Shown here piece by piece: positions 25,035-35,619 of a stretch of 61,988 nucleotides of DNA. The position numbers and the translations under genes were made by a program. Below the pieces are notes generated by a model, which was not told the DNA's origin, searched no databases, and saw only the letters and a list, made by a program, of their open reading frames with translations. How positions within the stretch are numbered: the stretch's first letter is position 1; every line of letters starts with the position of its first letter. The DNA is from JANRKN01 sp033763435 (GTDB lineage Bacteria > Planctomycetota > Phycisphaerae > Phycisphaerales > UBA1924): positions 1-61,988 of the forward strand of contig JANRKN010000041.1 of assembly GCA_033763435.1 (NCBI GenBank), read 5' to 3'.

Positions 25035-25949
25035 ATGGAAACTCCCTCGGGCGGTGAAGATCGGGGTGTGTCGGCGGCGAAGATTGCGCGCTGGGTGGTG
25101 TTGATCGCGGCGCTGGCGATCTTGGCGGGCGGGGTGGTGACGTACTCGGCGGCGCGTCGTGAGCGGGCGCAGCGCGAGGCCGCGGCGAAGATGCGAGCCG
25201 AGGTCGAGCAGCGCGCGCGGACGATGCACCAGGAGATCCGGGAGAAGGGCTACGCGGCCGATCACGCGGGGCTGGTCGAGCAGAATGCGCAGGCGCTCGA
25301 GCGTGCGGCGCAGGCCTCGGGGGATGCTCAGTCGACCCGCGCGAAGGTGATGCGCGCTTCGGCGGCGGTGACGCGCGAGCTTGGCGTGATCGGCGGGGCG
25401 TACAACGAGCGGCTCAAGCGCTGGATCGATGCGGGCACGGTCGGGCCCGAGGGGCTTGAGCGGGCGGGGGCGATCGAGGCGCGTCTGATGATGCTCGACG
25501 AGCTTCAGTCGGCGAATGCGGCGCTGCTCGAGGCGGTGCGTGAGATCGAGCCGCGGATGGTCAAGGCGCTGCGGGCCGAGGGCGTGCCGGAGGGCGAGCT
25601 CGCGGGGGCGGTGGCTGGGCTGATGTCGGGGATTCCGTCGACGGTGCTGATCGCGATGCGCGAGCTGGATGTTGAGTATGCCGCGAGGGCGCGCGAGTAT
25701 CTGGGCGTGCTGTCGCGGAACGCGGGGAAGTGGAGCGTCGACGACGAAGGTGTGAGTTTCGCGGACGGGGTGAGCGAGGCAGATCAGACGCTGTTCGGTG
25801 CCGTGGCGGAGGAGCTTGGGCGCATCGGACGGCGTCAGGATGAGCTGATGGCCGAGCTGCAGCGGGCGAGGTTCGGGGGCGCTTCGGCGCCCGCGCCGAA
25901 GGAATCAGCGCCCAAGGAATCAGCGCCGAAGGAATCAGCGCCGAAGTGA
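25035..25949 (+). CDS. Single-span membrane protein with long helical domain, unknown function
   Basis: A 304-residue protein. One membrane helix (about 18-40) is followed by about 240 residues rich in Ala, Glu, Arg and Gln that look coiled-coil or helical-bundle. The C-terminus is Ala/Pro/Lys/Glu-rich and is encoded by a perfect 15-bp tandem repeat, giving repeated APKES. No known domain is recognised. It diverges from the small membrane protein gene with a 41-bp gap; the two could be related in function, but there is no direct evidence. Confidence 0.7.
   Translation: METPSGGEDRGVSAAKIARWVVLIAALAILAGGVVTYSAARRERAQREAAAKMRAEVEQRARTMHQEIREKGYAADHAGLVEQNAQALERAAQASGDAQSTRAKVMRASAAVTRELGVIGGAYNERLKRWIDAGTVGPEGLERAGAIEARLMMLDELQSANAALLEAVREIEPRMVKALRAEGVPEGELAGAVAGLMSGIPSTVLIAMRELDVEYAARAREYLGVLSRNAGKWSVDDEGVSFADGVSEADQTLFGAVAEELGRIGRRQDELMAELQRARFGGASAPAPKESAPKESAPKESAPK
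25893..25949 (+). repeat. 15-bp in-frame tandem repeat at the gene 3' end
   Basis: Three near-perfect copies of GCGCCGAAGGAATCA (25893-25907, 25908-25922 with one change, 25923-25937) and a partial fourth copy run into the stop codon. They encode APKES units. Such repeats are prone to copy-number change by slippage without breaking the frame. Confidence 0.9.
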
Positions 25950-26035
25950 GCAACTCGGGTCGGGTGGTGGTTGGTTGGCTACGGGGGGCGGTGGGGCGCT
26001 TCCGGGGATCGAGATACAGCGCGTGAAGATTCCGC

Positions 26036-26064
26036 TTGACGGGGGGGTGTTCGTCGGGTACCGT
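26036..26064 (+). promoter_or_regulatory. Promoter of the winged-helix regulator gene, apparently leaderless
   Basis: TTGACG (26036-26041) and TACCGT (26059-26064) are spaced by exactly 17 bp. The -10 ends eight bases before the ATG at 26073, so transcription should begin at or within one or two bases of the start codon. There is no Shine-Dalgarno sequence, which fits a leaderless message. Confidence 0.6.
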
Positions 26065-26090
26065 TTGAAATCATGGCGCAAATTTCAAAC
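26063..26090. promoter_or_regulatory. Inverted-repeat operator over the regulator's own start
   Basis: GTTTGAAAT (26063-26071) and ATTTCAAAC (26082-26090) are perfect 9-bp inverted arms with a 10-bp spacer, centre to centre about two helical turns. The site overlaps the end of the -10 element, the predicted transcription start and the first codons of the regulator gene, the classic position for autorepression by a dimeric winged-helix protein. That this regulator binds it is inferred. Confidence 0.7.
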
Positions 26091-26681
26091 ACATTGGGTG
26101 CGTCGGGGGGCGCGTCAGTGGGGGCGTCGGGCCTGATCGATCGGCCGGCGCAGGTACGGGCGCTGGCCTCGCCCGCGCGGCAGGAGATCGTCGACGCGCT
26201 GGAGGCCGCGTGGCCCTGCACGATCGCCGAGCTGGCCGGGCTCGTGGGCCGGCCCGCGGACGCGCTGTACTTTCACGTGAAGCGGCTGATCAAGGTGGGG
26301 CTGATCGTCGAAACGGCGGCGCGGGAGCGCGGGGTGGGCATCGCGGCCAAGTACGATGTCGTTGCGAGGCCCCTGCGGCTCAGCTACGGGCCGGGCATTG
26401 CGCGACGGGACATTGTGAAGGTTGTGGCCGCGGCGGTCCGGCAGTCGGCTCGCGAGTACGAGGCTGCGGCGCGGGACCCGCTCGTCGCGGGCGATGGCCC
26501 CGACCGGCTCGTCCGCGGTGGACGCGCCAAGGGCTGGCTTACGCCCGTCGAAACCCGGCGTGCGATGAAGCTGCTCGATGATCTCGCGGCGCTGATGCGC
26601 GCGGGCAAGCCCAGGCGCGGCGCGCGGCCGATGGCGTTCGGCTACCTGCTCGCGCCGTGCGAAGTGCGCGAGCGAGCGTGA
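26073..26681 (+). CDS. ArsR-type winged-helix transcriptional regulator
   Basis: A 202-residue cytoplasmic regulator. The winged helix lies at about 25-100: VRALASPARQEIVDAL (the ArsR-like first helix), TIAELAGLVGRPADALYFHVKRLIKVGLI (spanning the recognition helix; only landmarks quoted) and a wing leading to the AKYDVVARPL strand. This matches the HTH_20/ArsR group. The C-terminal 100 residues are helical and may sense a ligand or dimerise. No Cys metal-sensing motif is present, so it is unlikely to be an arsenic sensor. It probably represses itself through the operator at 26063-26090, and possibly the aspartyl protease gene 76 bp downstream. Confidence 0.88.
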   Translation: MAQISNTLGASGGASVGASGLIDRPAQVRALASPARQEIVDALEAAWPCTIAELAGLVGRPADALYFHVKRLIKVGLIVETAARERGVGIAAKYDVVARPLRLSYGPGIARRDIVKVVAAAVRQSAREYEAAARDPLVAGDGPDRLVRGGRAKGWLTPVETRRAMKLLDDLAALMRAGKPRRGARPMAFGYLLAPCEVRERA

Positions 26682-26757
26682 GAACTCAGCGGTATGGCGA
26701 TGTGTTCGGGCGTGGTGATCGGTTTCTTGGGGTTGCGGGTCGCGAAGGAGATTGGTC

Positions 26758-28341
26758 ATGAATGGTGCGGCGTGGTGGAGTTCGTCGGTGCGAGTCGGGG
26801 TCTCGGCAGGCGTGCCTGCGGCGGCGCTCGGGCTGCTGGTTGCGTCGCTTGCGCCAACGGGCGTGCAAGAGTCCGCAGCGGCGCTCTCGGGCGTGCGCTG
26901 CGGCGCCGCGCTTGTGCCCGCGGCCGTGCTGGTGCCTCAGAACCAAGCGGGCGCGGTGACCGTGACCGGATCGGCGGGGTTCCTCGGGGCGCAGTCGCCC
27001 GCGCGGCTCACGCTCGACGCGCAGGGGCGGTACCTGCTGGAGATCGGCGGGACGATTCCGATGACGCGCGGGTTCGACGGACGCGAGGCGTGGGTTCGTG
27101 AGTTTGCGGATGGGCCCAGGATGCTGAGGCTGCGCGAGCTCGACGAAGCGCGGATCCTTGGCGAGGTGCTGAGCGGTGCATGGCGCGCGCCGGGGGCGTT
27201 CGTGCGCGCGGGCGACGCGCGCGATGACGGCAGCGTCGCGTTCACCACCGAGCCCGGGCGCGTGGAGGGGACCATCGAGCTCGACCGCGCGACCGGGCGC
27301 GTGGCGAACCTGAGCATGCGCTCGGGGAACGATCGGCAAACACTGAGCTTCTCGGGCTGGCGCGAGGCGATGGGTGTGTGGGTGCCCTCGCGGCTGTCCA
27401 TCTCGGGGTCGGTGAGCACGACGGTTGAGCTCTCGGGCGAGCCCGAGGCGGCCGAGGCAAGGTTTGGCCCCGCGCACAGCGACGACAGCCGTGGGGGCGC
27501 GGAGTTTCGCGCGGGGGCGCCCGCCGCGCTGGAGGTGCGCAAGGCGCGCACCGGGCATCTGCTCGTTCGACCGACGATCAACGGCACGCCCACGGGCTGG
27601 TTCATCTTCGATACGGGCGCGGGCGCGACGGTGATCGATAAGGCCACGGCCGAGCGGCTCGGGCTCGAGCAGTTCGGCGAGGTGCCCGCGGTTGGGAACG
27701 GCGGCACGGTGACCTCGCGCTTCACGCGCCCCGCGACGATCGAACTGGGCGCGATGACGCTCAAGAAGCCCTTCGCGATCGTGCTGAATTTTTCGGGCAT
27801 TGCCGCGGCGATGGGCGAAGAGATCGCCGGGGCGATCGGCTACGACCTGTTGCACCGCGCGGTCGTGATGATCGACACCGAGGCGGGTGCGATCGAACTG
27901 CACGATCCCGCGGCCTACGTCGGGACGCACGTGTGGAGCCCGCTCATGCTCTATGAGCGGCGGCCCGTGATCGAGGCCGAGTTTGAGGGCAAGCGCGGCG
28001 CGTTCATGCTCGATTCGGGCGCGGGGCAGATGTCGGTCTCGTTCACGGCGGACTCGGTCGAACGTTTCGGCCTGCTTGAGGGGCGCGAGGTGCGCGATGG
28101 CATGTCGGGGGGCGTCGGGGGCATGCGCCCAGAAAAGCGCGGCACGGTCGCGTCGTTCACCCTTGCGGGCCGCGAGCATCGCGATGTGCCCGCGCAGTTC
28201 AAGCTGCCTGCGAAGGAGAAGACCGCCGACGAGGACCGCTCGATCGTCGGCGTGATCGGCGGCGGGCTCCTGCGGAAGTATCGCGTCGTGCTTGATTATG
28301 CGGGCGAACGCATCGCGCTTGAGCCGCGGGTTGAGAAGTGA
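26758..28341 (+). CDS. Exported retropepsin-like aspartyl protease with two active-site halves
   Basis: A 527-residue protein. Residues 1-40 look like a signal sequence. A beta-rich N-terminal domain (about 60-240) precedes two retropepsin-like units. The first has WFIFDTGAGATVID (around 285), with a matching IGYDLLHRAVVMID segment that plays the flap/psi-loop role. The second has FMLDSGAGQMSVSF (around 420), followed by GVIGGGLLRKYRVVLDY. Each half supplies one catalytic Asp-Thr/Ser-Gly, so a single chain may form a pepsin-like pair or two separate sites. GAAGGAG seven bases upstream fixes the ATG at 26758. It follows the winged-helix regulator gene on the same strand. Confidence 0.85.
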   Translation: MNGAAWWSSSVRVGVSAGVPAAALGLLVASLAPTGVQESAAALSGVRCGAALVPAAVLVPQNQAGAVTVTGSAGFLGAQSPARLTLDAQGRYLLEIGGTIPMTRGFDGREAWVREFADGPRMLRLRELDEARILGEVLSGAWRAPGAFVRAGDARDDGSVAFTTEPGRVEGTIELDRATGRVANLSMRSGNDRQTLSFSGWREAMGVWVPSRLSISGSVSTTVELSGEPEAAEARFGPAHSDDSRGGAEFRAGAPAALEVRKARTGHLLVRPTINGTPTGWFIFDTGAGATVIDKATAERLGLEQFGEVPAVGNGGTVTSRFTRPATIELGAMTLKKPFAIVLNFSGIAAAMGEEIAGAIGYDLLHRAVVMIDTEAGAIELHDPAAYVGTHVWSPLMLYERRPVIEAEFEGKRGAFMLDSGAGQMSVSFTADSVERFGLLEGREVRDGMSGGVGGMRPEKRGTVASFTLAGREHRDVPAQFKLPAKEKTADEDRSIVGVIGGGLLRKYRVVLDYAGERIALEPRVEK

Positions 28342-28380
28342 GCCGCGGGCCCGAGCGTGCGGCGCGGGCTAGCCTCGGGC

Positions 28381-29019
28381 ATGGAGCTGTTCGGCACGGA
28401 GAGCGAGCCACGGGTGGGGATCGGCGAGCGGGTAGGCGATGCGCCCGAAGCGCTGGCGTCGCGCTCGGCGTGGATCGCGACGCCCCTGGGGCGGATGCTC
28501 GCGGTTGCGTCGGCGGATGGTTCGGCGTTGCGAGCGCTCGACTTTGATGATCGGCGGGATTTCGCTCGGCTGCTCGAGCGCTGCGTGCGCGCGGATGGGG
28601 GGCGGCCCGTGGATCGCGACGCGTGCGGCGCGCTGCTCGCGCGCGCAGCGCGGAGCGTCGAGCGCTACTTCGCGGGCGAGGTTGTTGGCGCCTTTGACGG
28701 CCTCACGCTCGCGCCAGTGAACGCGACGGCGTTTGCCCGCGCGGTCTGGGCGGAGCTGGCGCGAATCCCCGCGGGCCAGACGCGGAGCTATGCCGAGCTT
28801 GCGGAAGCGTTGCGGGCCGGGGGCGAGAGCGGCGCAGTGGCGCGGAGCGTGGCAGCGGCGAACGGGGCGAATTTTCTCGCGATCGTGGTGCCGTGCCATC
28901 GCGTGATCGGCGCCGACGGATCGCTGACGGGCTACGGCGGGGGCCTGGCGCGCAAGCGCTGGCTACTCAGTCACGAGCGGGCGGTCGCGAGGGCTGCTCG
29001 AGCGTCCACGTTGCGGTGA
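28381..29019 (+). CDS. ogt: Methylated-DNA--protein-cysteine S-methyltransferase
   Basis: Repairs O6-alkylguanine in DNA by irreversible transfer of the alkyl group to its own Cys. The 212-residue protein has an N-terminal domain of about 100 residues and the conserved C-terminal domain. The C-terminal domain holds the Arg-finger helix segment GQTRSYAELAEAL and the active-site IVVPCHRVIGADGSLTGY, followed by the GGLARKRWLL helix. There is no Ada N-terminal zinc domain, so it is an Ogt-type enzyme. The ATG at 28381 is preferred over a GTG eight codons upstream. Its 3' end overlaps the convergent unknown gene by 53 bp. Confidence 0.93.
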   Translation: MELFGTESEPRVGIGERVGDAPEALASRSAWIATPLGRMLAVASADGSALRALDFDDRRDFARLLERCVRADGGRPVDRDACGALLARAARSVERYFAGEVVGAFDGLTLAPVNATAFARAVWAELARIPAGQTRSYAELAEALRAGGESGAVARSVAAANGANFLAIVVPCHRVIGADGSLTGYGGGLARKRWLLSHERAVARAARASTLR

Positions 29020-29590
29020 ATTGCACGCCCGTGACGGCCTCGCGTGAGCCCTTGAGCCGGAACGTCGTGGTCGGATCGGCGGGCGAGAACGCGGAGGGAT
29101 GAGGCGGGAGCGCGCGTGTGGAGCCTTCGCGCGAGCCCCGGCACTCGATGACGATCCCTTGGCGGCGATCGACCTTCGTGACGCATCCGTGGAACTGCTC
29201 GCGGCGGAGCGGCTCCTGATTCGCATCGACGTACGTGAGCCCGACGAGCACGTAGGCGCCCTGGAGCGCGCGTGAGAGTTCCTCGTCCCAGTACGGATTC
29301 TCCGGCTCGTCGGCCGCGCCGCGCCAGTTGGATTCGCCGGGGCGGAGGGGCTCGTGGGGCGTCCAGTCTTCGGGCGCGGGCCGGCCGACGAAGACGCCCA
29401 GCGCGAGCACGACGCCATCGTCGTAGACGCGGAGCGCACCGCTGAGGGAGTGTGCGTGCGCGCGGGCGCTGGCGATGATCGGGTCAAGGCCCGCGTCGTC
29501 CTCGGGCAGGGCGATCTCCGGTTCCATGATCTGCGGCGCGCCGTGAGCGTCGGCGTAGATCTCCATCCAGATGCGCGTGCGGGCGGGCAT
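28967..29590 (-). CDS. Protein of unknown function
   Basis: A 207-residue soluble protein with no signal peptide or membrane segment. It starts MPARTRIWMEIYAD, with TAAGGAG correctly placed before the ATG at 29590. A central beta-rich stretch (about 110-165: AYVLVGLTYVDANQE, REQFHGCVTKVDRRQG, VIECRG) resembles small beta-barrel domains, but I recognise no family. The C-terminal 18 codons overlap the end of the convergent alkyltransferase gene; both frames look real there because the alkyltransferase needs its last helix and this protein keeps normal codon use. Confidence 0.65.
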   Translation of the reverse strand: MPARTRIWMEIYADAHGAPQIMEPEIALPEDDAGLDPIIASARAHAHSLSGALRVYDDGVVLALGVFVGRPAPEDWTPHEPLRPGESNWRGAADEPENPYWDEELSRALQGAYVLVGLTYVDANQEPLRREQFHGCVTKVDRRQGIVIECRGSREGSTRALPPHPSAFSPADPTTTFRLKGSREAVTGVQFTATWTLEQPSRPPARD

Positions 29591-29710
29591 GGTGCGCTCC
29601 TTACAGACCAGATTGTCCGCGGCGGTCGGCCTGCGGACGAGCGACAAGAGAATTGATAACGCCCGGGCGCGGGCCCGGGCGGGGTGAGTGTTTCAGGATG
29701 GATCCGGGCT

Positions 29711-32485
<2,775 letters not shown>

Positions 32486-32557
32486 GGTGAGGCTCCTGGT
32501 CCGAGACTGGGGGCGTGTGGGGGCGGTCCGGGAGTGGACCGGGCCCTTTCTGTCCCA

Positions 32558-32586
32558 AGCATCGCGTGCTTTCGGGCGTGAATCAA
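32558..32586 (-). promoter_or_regulatory. acnA: Candidate promoter of acnA
   Basis: Read leftward, TTGATT (32586-32581) and GATGCT (32563-32558) are spaced by 17 bp and lie 73 bases before the aconitase start. Both hexamers are only partial matches. Confidence 0.35.
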
Positions 32587-32606
32587 GTCAATCGGATTGA
32601 GCCCGG

Positions 32607-34046
32607 TCATTCAGCGGTTTGATGCCCCGAAGAGGCCCGGCGGAGGCGTTCGTGCCTGCGTCCGAGTCCGGCAGCGCCCGCGAGCCAGGCGAGGGCGACC
32701 GGGACGCCGATCAGGGACATCAGGCTGGCCGCCCCGGAGGTTGCCGAGCCCATCAGCCCGTAGCCCCAGGCGCCGATCAGGTCGCCCCCGCGATAGATGA
32801 ACGTGTCGATGAACGCCTTGGAGGCCAGTCGGCGCTCGGCGGGGACAACGGTGAAGAGCATCTCGCGCGTCGGGCGGTCGACGGCATAGTGGACGCTCCG
32901 GCGCGCGACCTGGAAGGCGATCAGCGCGCCGAGCGTGGGCAGCGCGTAGAGCATGCCGAAGCCCGCGGCCGTGAGCGCGGGCACGAGCAGCAGCGCCCAT
33001 GCGACGCCGATCCGGCGCACGAGCCGCCCCGTGACGAGGAACTGCAGGATCAGGGTCGCGATGTTGGCGACGAGGTCGATCCGCGCGAGCATCGCGACGC
33101 GGCCCGCATGGTCCTGCACGTGCAGGCCCACCAGGCGCGTCTGCTCGAAGTACGCGATGGTGGAGGTGACGGTGAAGAGCATCATGTAGAGCGCGATCGA
33201 GCGGAGGTAGGGCTCGCGGGCGCAGTCGCGCAGGCCCCGGGTTGACCCGCCGACGAGGCCTTTGAGCAGGCCATTGAGCCGCCCTGTTCGGACGGGCGCG
33301 TCTTCGATCGGGTGCGGGGTGGGCGCGGGAGCGTCGGTGGATGCGGCGGTGGTGGTGAGGGTGGTGGGGGCGTCGGACGCTGTGGGCGCCGCGAGTCTCA
33401 GGCGTTCGGCGGCGTGGTCGCTCGAGCGGAGCGCGTGGATCGCGCCTTCGATCATGATCGCGCCCAGCGGCAGGAGGTGGATGGGTCCGAGCCACAGCGC
33501 GAGGGTGGTGACCGCGCCCGCGCCGAAGACCGCGCCGAGCGTGCCGCCCGCCGCGACCGCGCCGAAGAGCCGGACCGCGCGCTCGTGGTCGAACGACTCG
33601 CTGATCAGCCCCCAGAAGATCGAGACGGCAAAGAGATTGAACACGCCGGTCCAGACGAAGAACCCCAGTCCCAGCGTGTGCGCGCTCGCCTCGGGGAGCG
33701 CCAGAAACAGCGCGTAGAAGGCGAGGATGTTGACCGCGAAGAAGCGGTAGACGCCGGGGATCAGGCGGCCTCGGGTGAGGCGGCCCGCAGCGAAGGAGTA
33801 GAGCAGATTGCCCAGCAGCACGGCCGCGAGCGTGCCCGTGATCATCCATGGAAGACGCTCGGTGCCCGCAGAGATTGCGAAGCTGTCGCGGATGGGCCTG
33901 AGGATGTAGTACGCGGCATGGACGAGGAAGCCCGCGAGCAGCGTGGAGGCGAGCAGCGAGCCCTCGCCCGGCCTGAGCAACAGCAGCCTGCGCAGCGCCC
34001 CCGCGCGGGGCTGAGCGGGTGAGGTTGTCGCGGGGTCATCGTTCAC
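32607..34046 (-). CDS. NTP/NDP exchange transporter-like (Npt1/Npt2 family) MFS-fold membrane protein
   Basis: A 479-residue polytopic membrane protein with about 11-12 hydrophobic segments, broken by a soluble Ala/Thr/Pro-rich loop near 205-250. The opening segment AAYYILRPIRDSFAISAG, the FVWTGVFNLFAVSIFWGL helix and the late RPTREMLFTVVPAERR motif are characteristic of bacterial relatives of the plastid/parasite ATP-ADP translocases. In free-living bacteria the substrate of these relatives is unknown, so nucleotide exchange should not be assumed. It diverges from the Tat epimerase gene. Confidence 0.8.
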   Translation of the reverse strand: MNDDPATTSPAQPRAGALRRLLLLRPGEGSLLASTLLAGFLVHAAYYILRPIRDSFAISAGTERLPWMITGTLAAVLLGNLLYSFAAGRLTRGRLIPGVYRFFAVNILAFYALFLALPEASAHTLGLGFFVWTGVFNLFAVSIFWGLISESFDHERAVRLFGAVAAGGTLGAVFGAGAVTTLALWLGPIHLLPLGAIMIEGAIHALRSSDHAAERLRLAAPTASDAPTTLTTTAASTDAPAPTPHPIEDAPVRTGRLNGLLKGLVGGSTRGLRDCAREPYLRSIALYMMLFTVTSTIAYFEQTRLVGLHVQDHAGRVAMLARIDLVANIATLILQFLVTGRLVRRIGVAWALLLVPALTAAGFGMLYALPTLGALIAFQVARRSVHYAVDRPTREMLFTVVPAERRLASKAFIDTFIYRGGDLIGAWGYGLMGSATSGAASLMSLIGVPVALAWLAGAAGLGRRHERLRRASSGHQTAE

Positions 34047-34194
34047 GGGTAGAGATCATTCGCGCGGCGTGCGTGAGACGCGGGAACCGACCGCCCAGTT
34101 CCGCGTCTGCTCTTCAACCCGATCCCGCCGGCGCGTGCCGGAGTGCGGGGCGCGCGCGTGTGCGCACAAAACCGAACACATAAGGAACAGCCAG

Positions 34195-35550
34195 ATGTCC
34201 AGCTCGAACCCTCACGCACACTCTCAGCCCGGGACCGAGACTTCGCGCCGGGTGTTCCTGGGCGCGGCCGCGGCGACGATCGCCTCCGCCGGCGTCATCG
34301 GCGGGCTGACGATGCCCGCGCTCGCACGCCCGCGCGCCCGCAAGGGCCTGAACATCCTGATCCTGGGCGGCACGGGCTTCATCGGCCCGGCCGTGGTCGA
34401 TGAAGCTCAGCGCCGCGGGCACACGCTCACGCTCTTCAACCGCGGCAAGACCGAGAAGCGCCTGGGCACCGCGCGCGAAAAGACCGTGCGCCTCTACGGC
34501 AACCGCGACCCCAAGCTGCGCTCTGACGACGCGGACCCGACCAGCCCGCAGGGACTCGAGCAGATCGAGAAGGCGATCAAGGACGGCATGCGCTGGGACG
34601 CGGTCGTGGACACCTCGGCGTTCGTGCCGCGGATCGCCAAGGCCTCGGCTGACCTGCTCGCGCCGGCGGCGGATCAGTATCTGTTCATCTCGACGATCTC
34701 GGTGTATTCCCAGAACGATCAGCCCAACGCCGACGAATCCGCGCCGCTGGGCACGATGCCCGACGCGAGCGTCGAGGAGATCACGGACTCGACCTACGGC
34801 CCGCTCAAGGTGCTGTGCGAGCAGGCGGTGGAGAACGCTTTCAAGGGCCGCGCGACGCAGGTGAGGCCGGGCTTCATCGTGGGCCCCGGCGACCCGTCGG
34901 ACCGCTTCACGTACTGGCCCGTGCGGGTGAGCAAGGGCGGGCGGGTGTTTGCGCCTGGGGCGCCGGGCGAGGCCGTGCAGTTCATCGACGTGCGCGACCT
35001 GGCGGATTTCATTCTCACGTGCGTGGAGCAGAAGCACTTTGGTGTGTTCAACGCGACGGGTCCCGAGAAGACGCTGACGTTCGGCTCGCTGCTGGAGTCG
35101 TGCAAGAAGGTGGGCGGACCCGCGGCGGCGAGCGCCGAGTTCGTCTGGGGCGATCTGGACTTCATGGTCGAGCAGCAGGTGCGGATCGGGATTGACATTC
35201 CGATCTGGGTGCCCTCGGTTGGTGAGACGGCGGGTTTCCACTTCCGCAACGTGAGCAAGGCCGTAGGCAAGGGCCTGAAGTTCCGCTCGCCGGAAGACAC
35301 GGCCAAGGCCGTGCTGGAGTGGTGGCCCAAGGAAGTCGAGCGTCGCGAGCGCGTGGGCAAGCAGATGGTCGCGGACCTCGAGAAGCAGGGCAAGGCGGTG
35401 CCGCCCACGCTGCGGAACCCCGCGGCGATGCGCGTGGGCCTGACGCCCGAACGCGAGAAGACGCTCCTTGCGGCGCTGGACGCGCGCAAGGCTGCGCCGA
35501 AGGCCGAAACCAAGCCGGAAACCAAGCCGGAGACCAAGCCCGGCTCGTAA
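34195..35550 (+). CDS. Tat-exported NAD-dependent epimerase/dehydratase family protein
   Basis: A 451-residue extended-SDR enzyme. The N-terminus has a Tat signal (SRRVFLGAAAATIASAG), so it should be folded with its cofactor before export. The NAD site is ILILGGTGFIGPAV, a Ser/Thr-containing strand is FISTISVYS, and the catalytic Tyr-Lys pair lies in TYGPLKVLCEQ. Closest in feel are sugar-nucleotide or isoflavone-reductase-like epimerases; the substrate is unknown. The C-terminus ends in Lys-Pro-Glu-Thr repeats. ATG at 34195 with AAGGAA upstream. A terminator follows the gene. An NAD-dependent SDR exported by Tat is a recurrent planctomycete theme. Confidence 0.85.
   Translation: MSSSNPHAHSQPGTETSRRVFLGAAAATIASAGVIGGLTMPALARPRARKGLNILILGGTGFIGPAVVDEAQRRGHTLTLFNRGKTEKRLGTAREKTVRLYGNRDPKLRSDDADPTSPQGLEQIEKAIKDGMRWDAVVDTSAFVPRIAKASADLLAPAADQYLFISTISVYSQNDQPNADESAPLGTMPDASVEEITDSTYGPLKVLCEQAVENAFKGRATQVRPGFIVGPGDPSDRFTYWPVRVSKGGRVFAPGAPGEAVQFIDVRDLADFILTCVEQKHFGVFNATGPEKTLTFGSLLESCKKVGGPAAASAEFVWGDLDFMVEQQVRIGIDIPIWVPSVGETAGFHFRNVSKAVGKGLKFRSPEDTAKAVLEWWPKEVERRERVGKQMVADLEKQGKAVPPTLRNPAAMRVGLTPEREKTLLAALDARKAAPKAETKPETKPETKPGS
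35506..35541 (+). repeat. 12-bp in-frame tandem repeat at the gene 3' end
   Basis: Two perfect copies of GAAACCAAGCCG (35506-35517 and 35518-35529) and a third with two changes (35530-35541) encode the ETKP repeats of the exported epimerase C-terminus. Confidence 0.85.
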
Positions 35551-35580
35551 GTCAGGCTCCGAGAATCAGCACACTTCTCA

Positions 35581-35619
35581 CGCACGCCCCCGGCCTCGTG
35601 GTTGGGGGTGTGCGCTTTT
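35581..35619 (+). terminator. Rho-independent terminator of the epimerase gene
   Basis: CGCACGCCCCC (35581-35591) and GGGGGTGTGCG (35604-35614) form an 11-bp stem with one wobble pair and a 12-base loop, followed by CTTTTA. It reaches the end of the convergent LysR gene. Confidence 0.8.
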
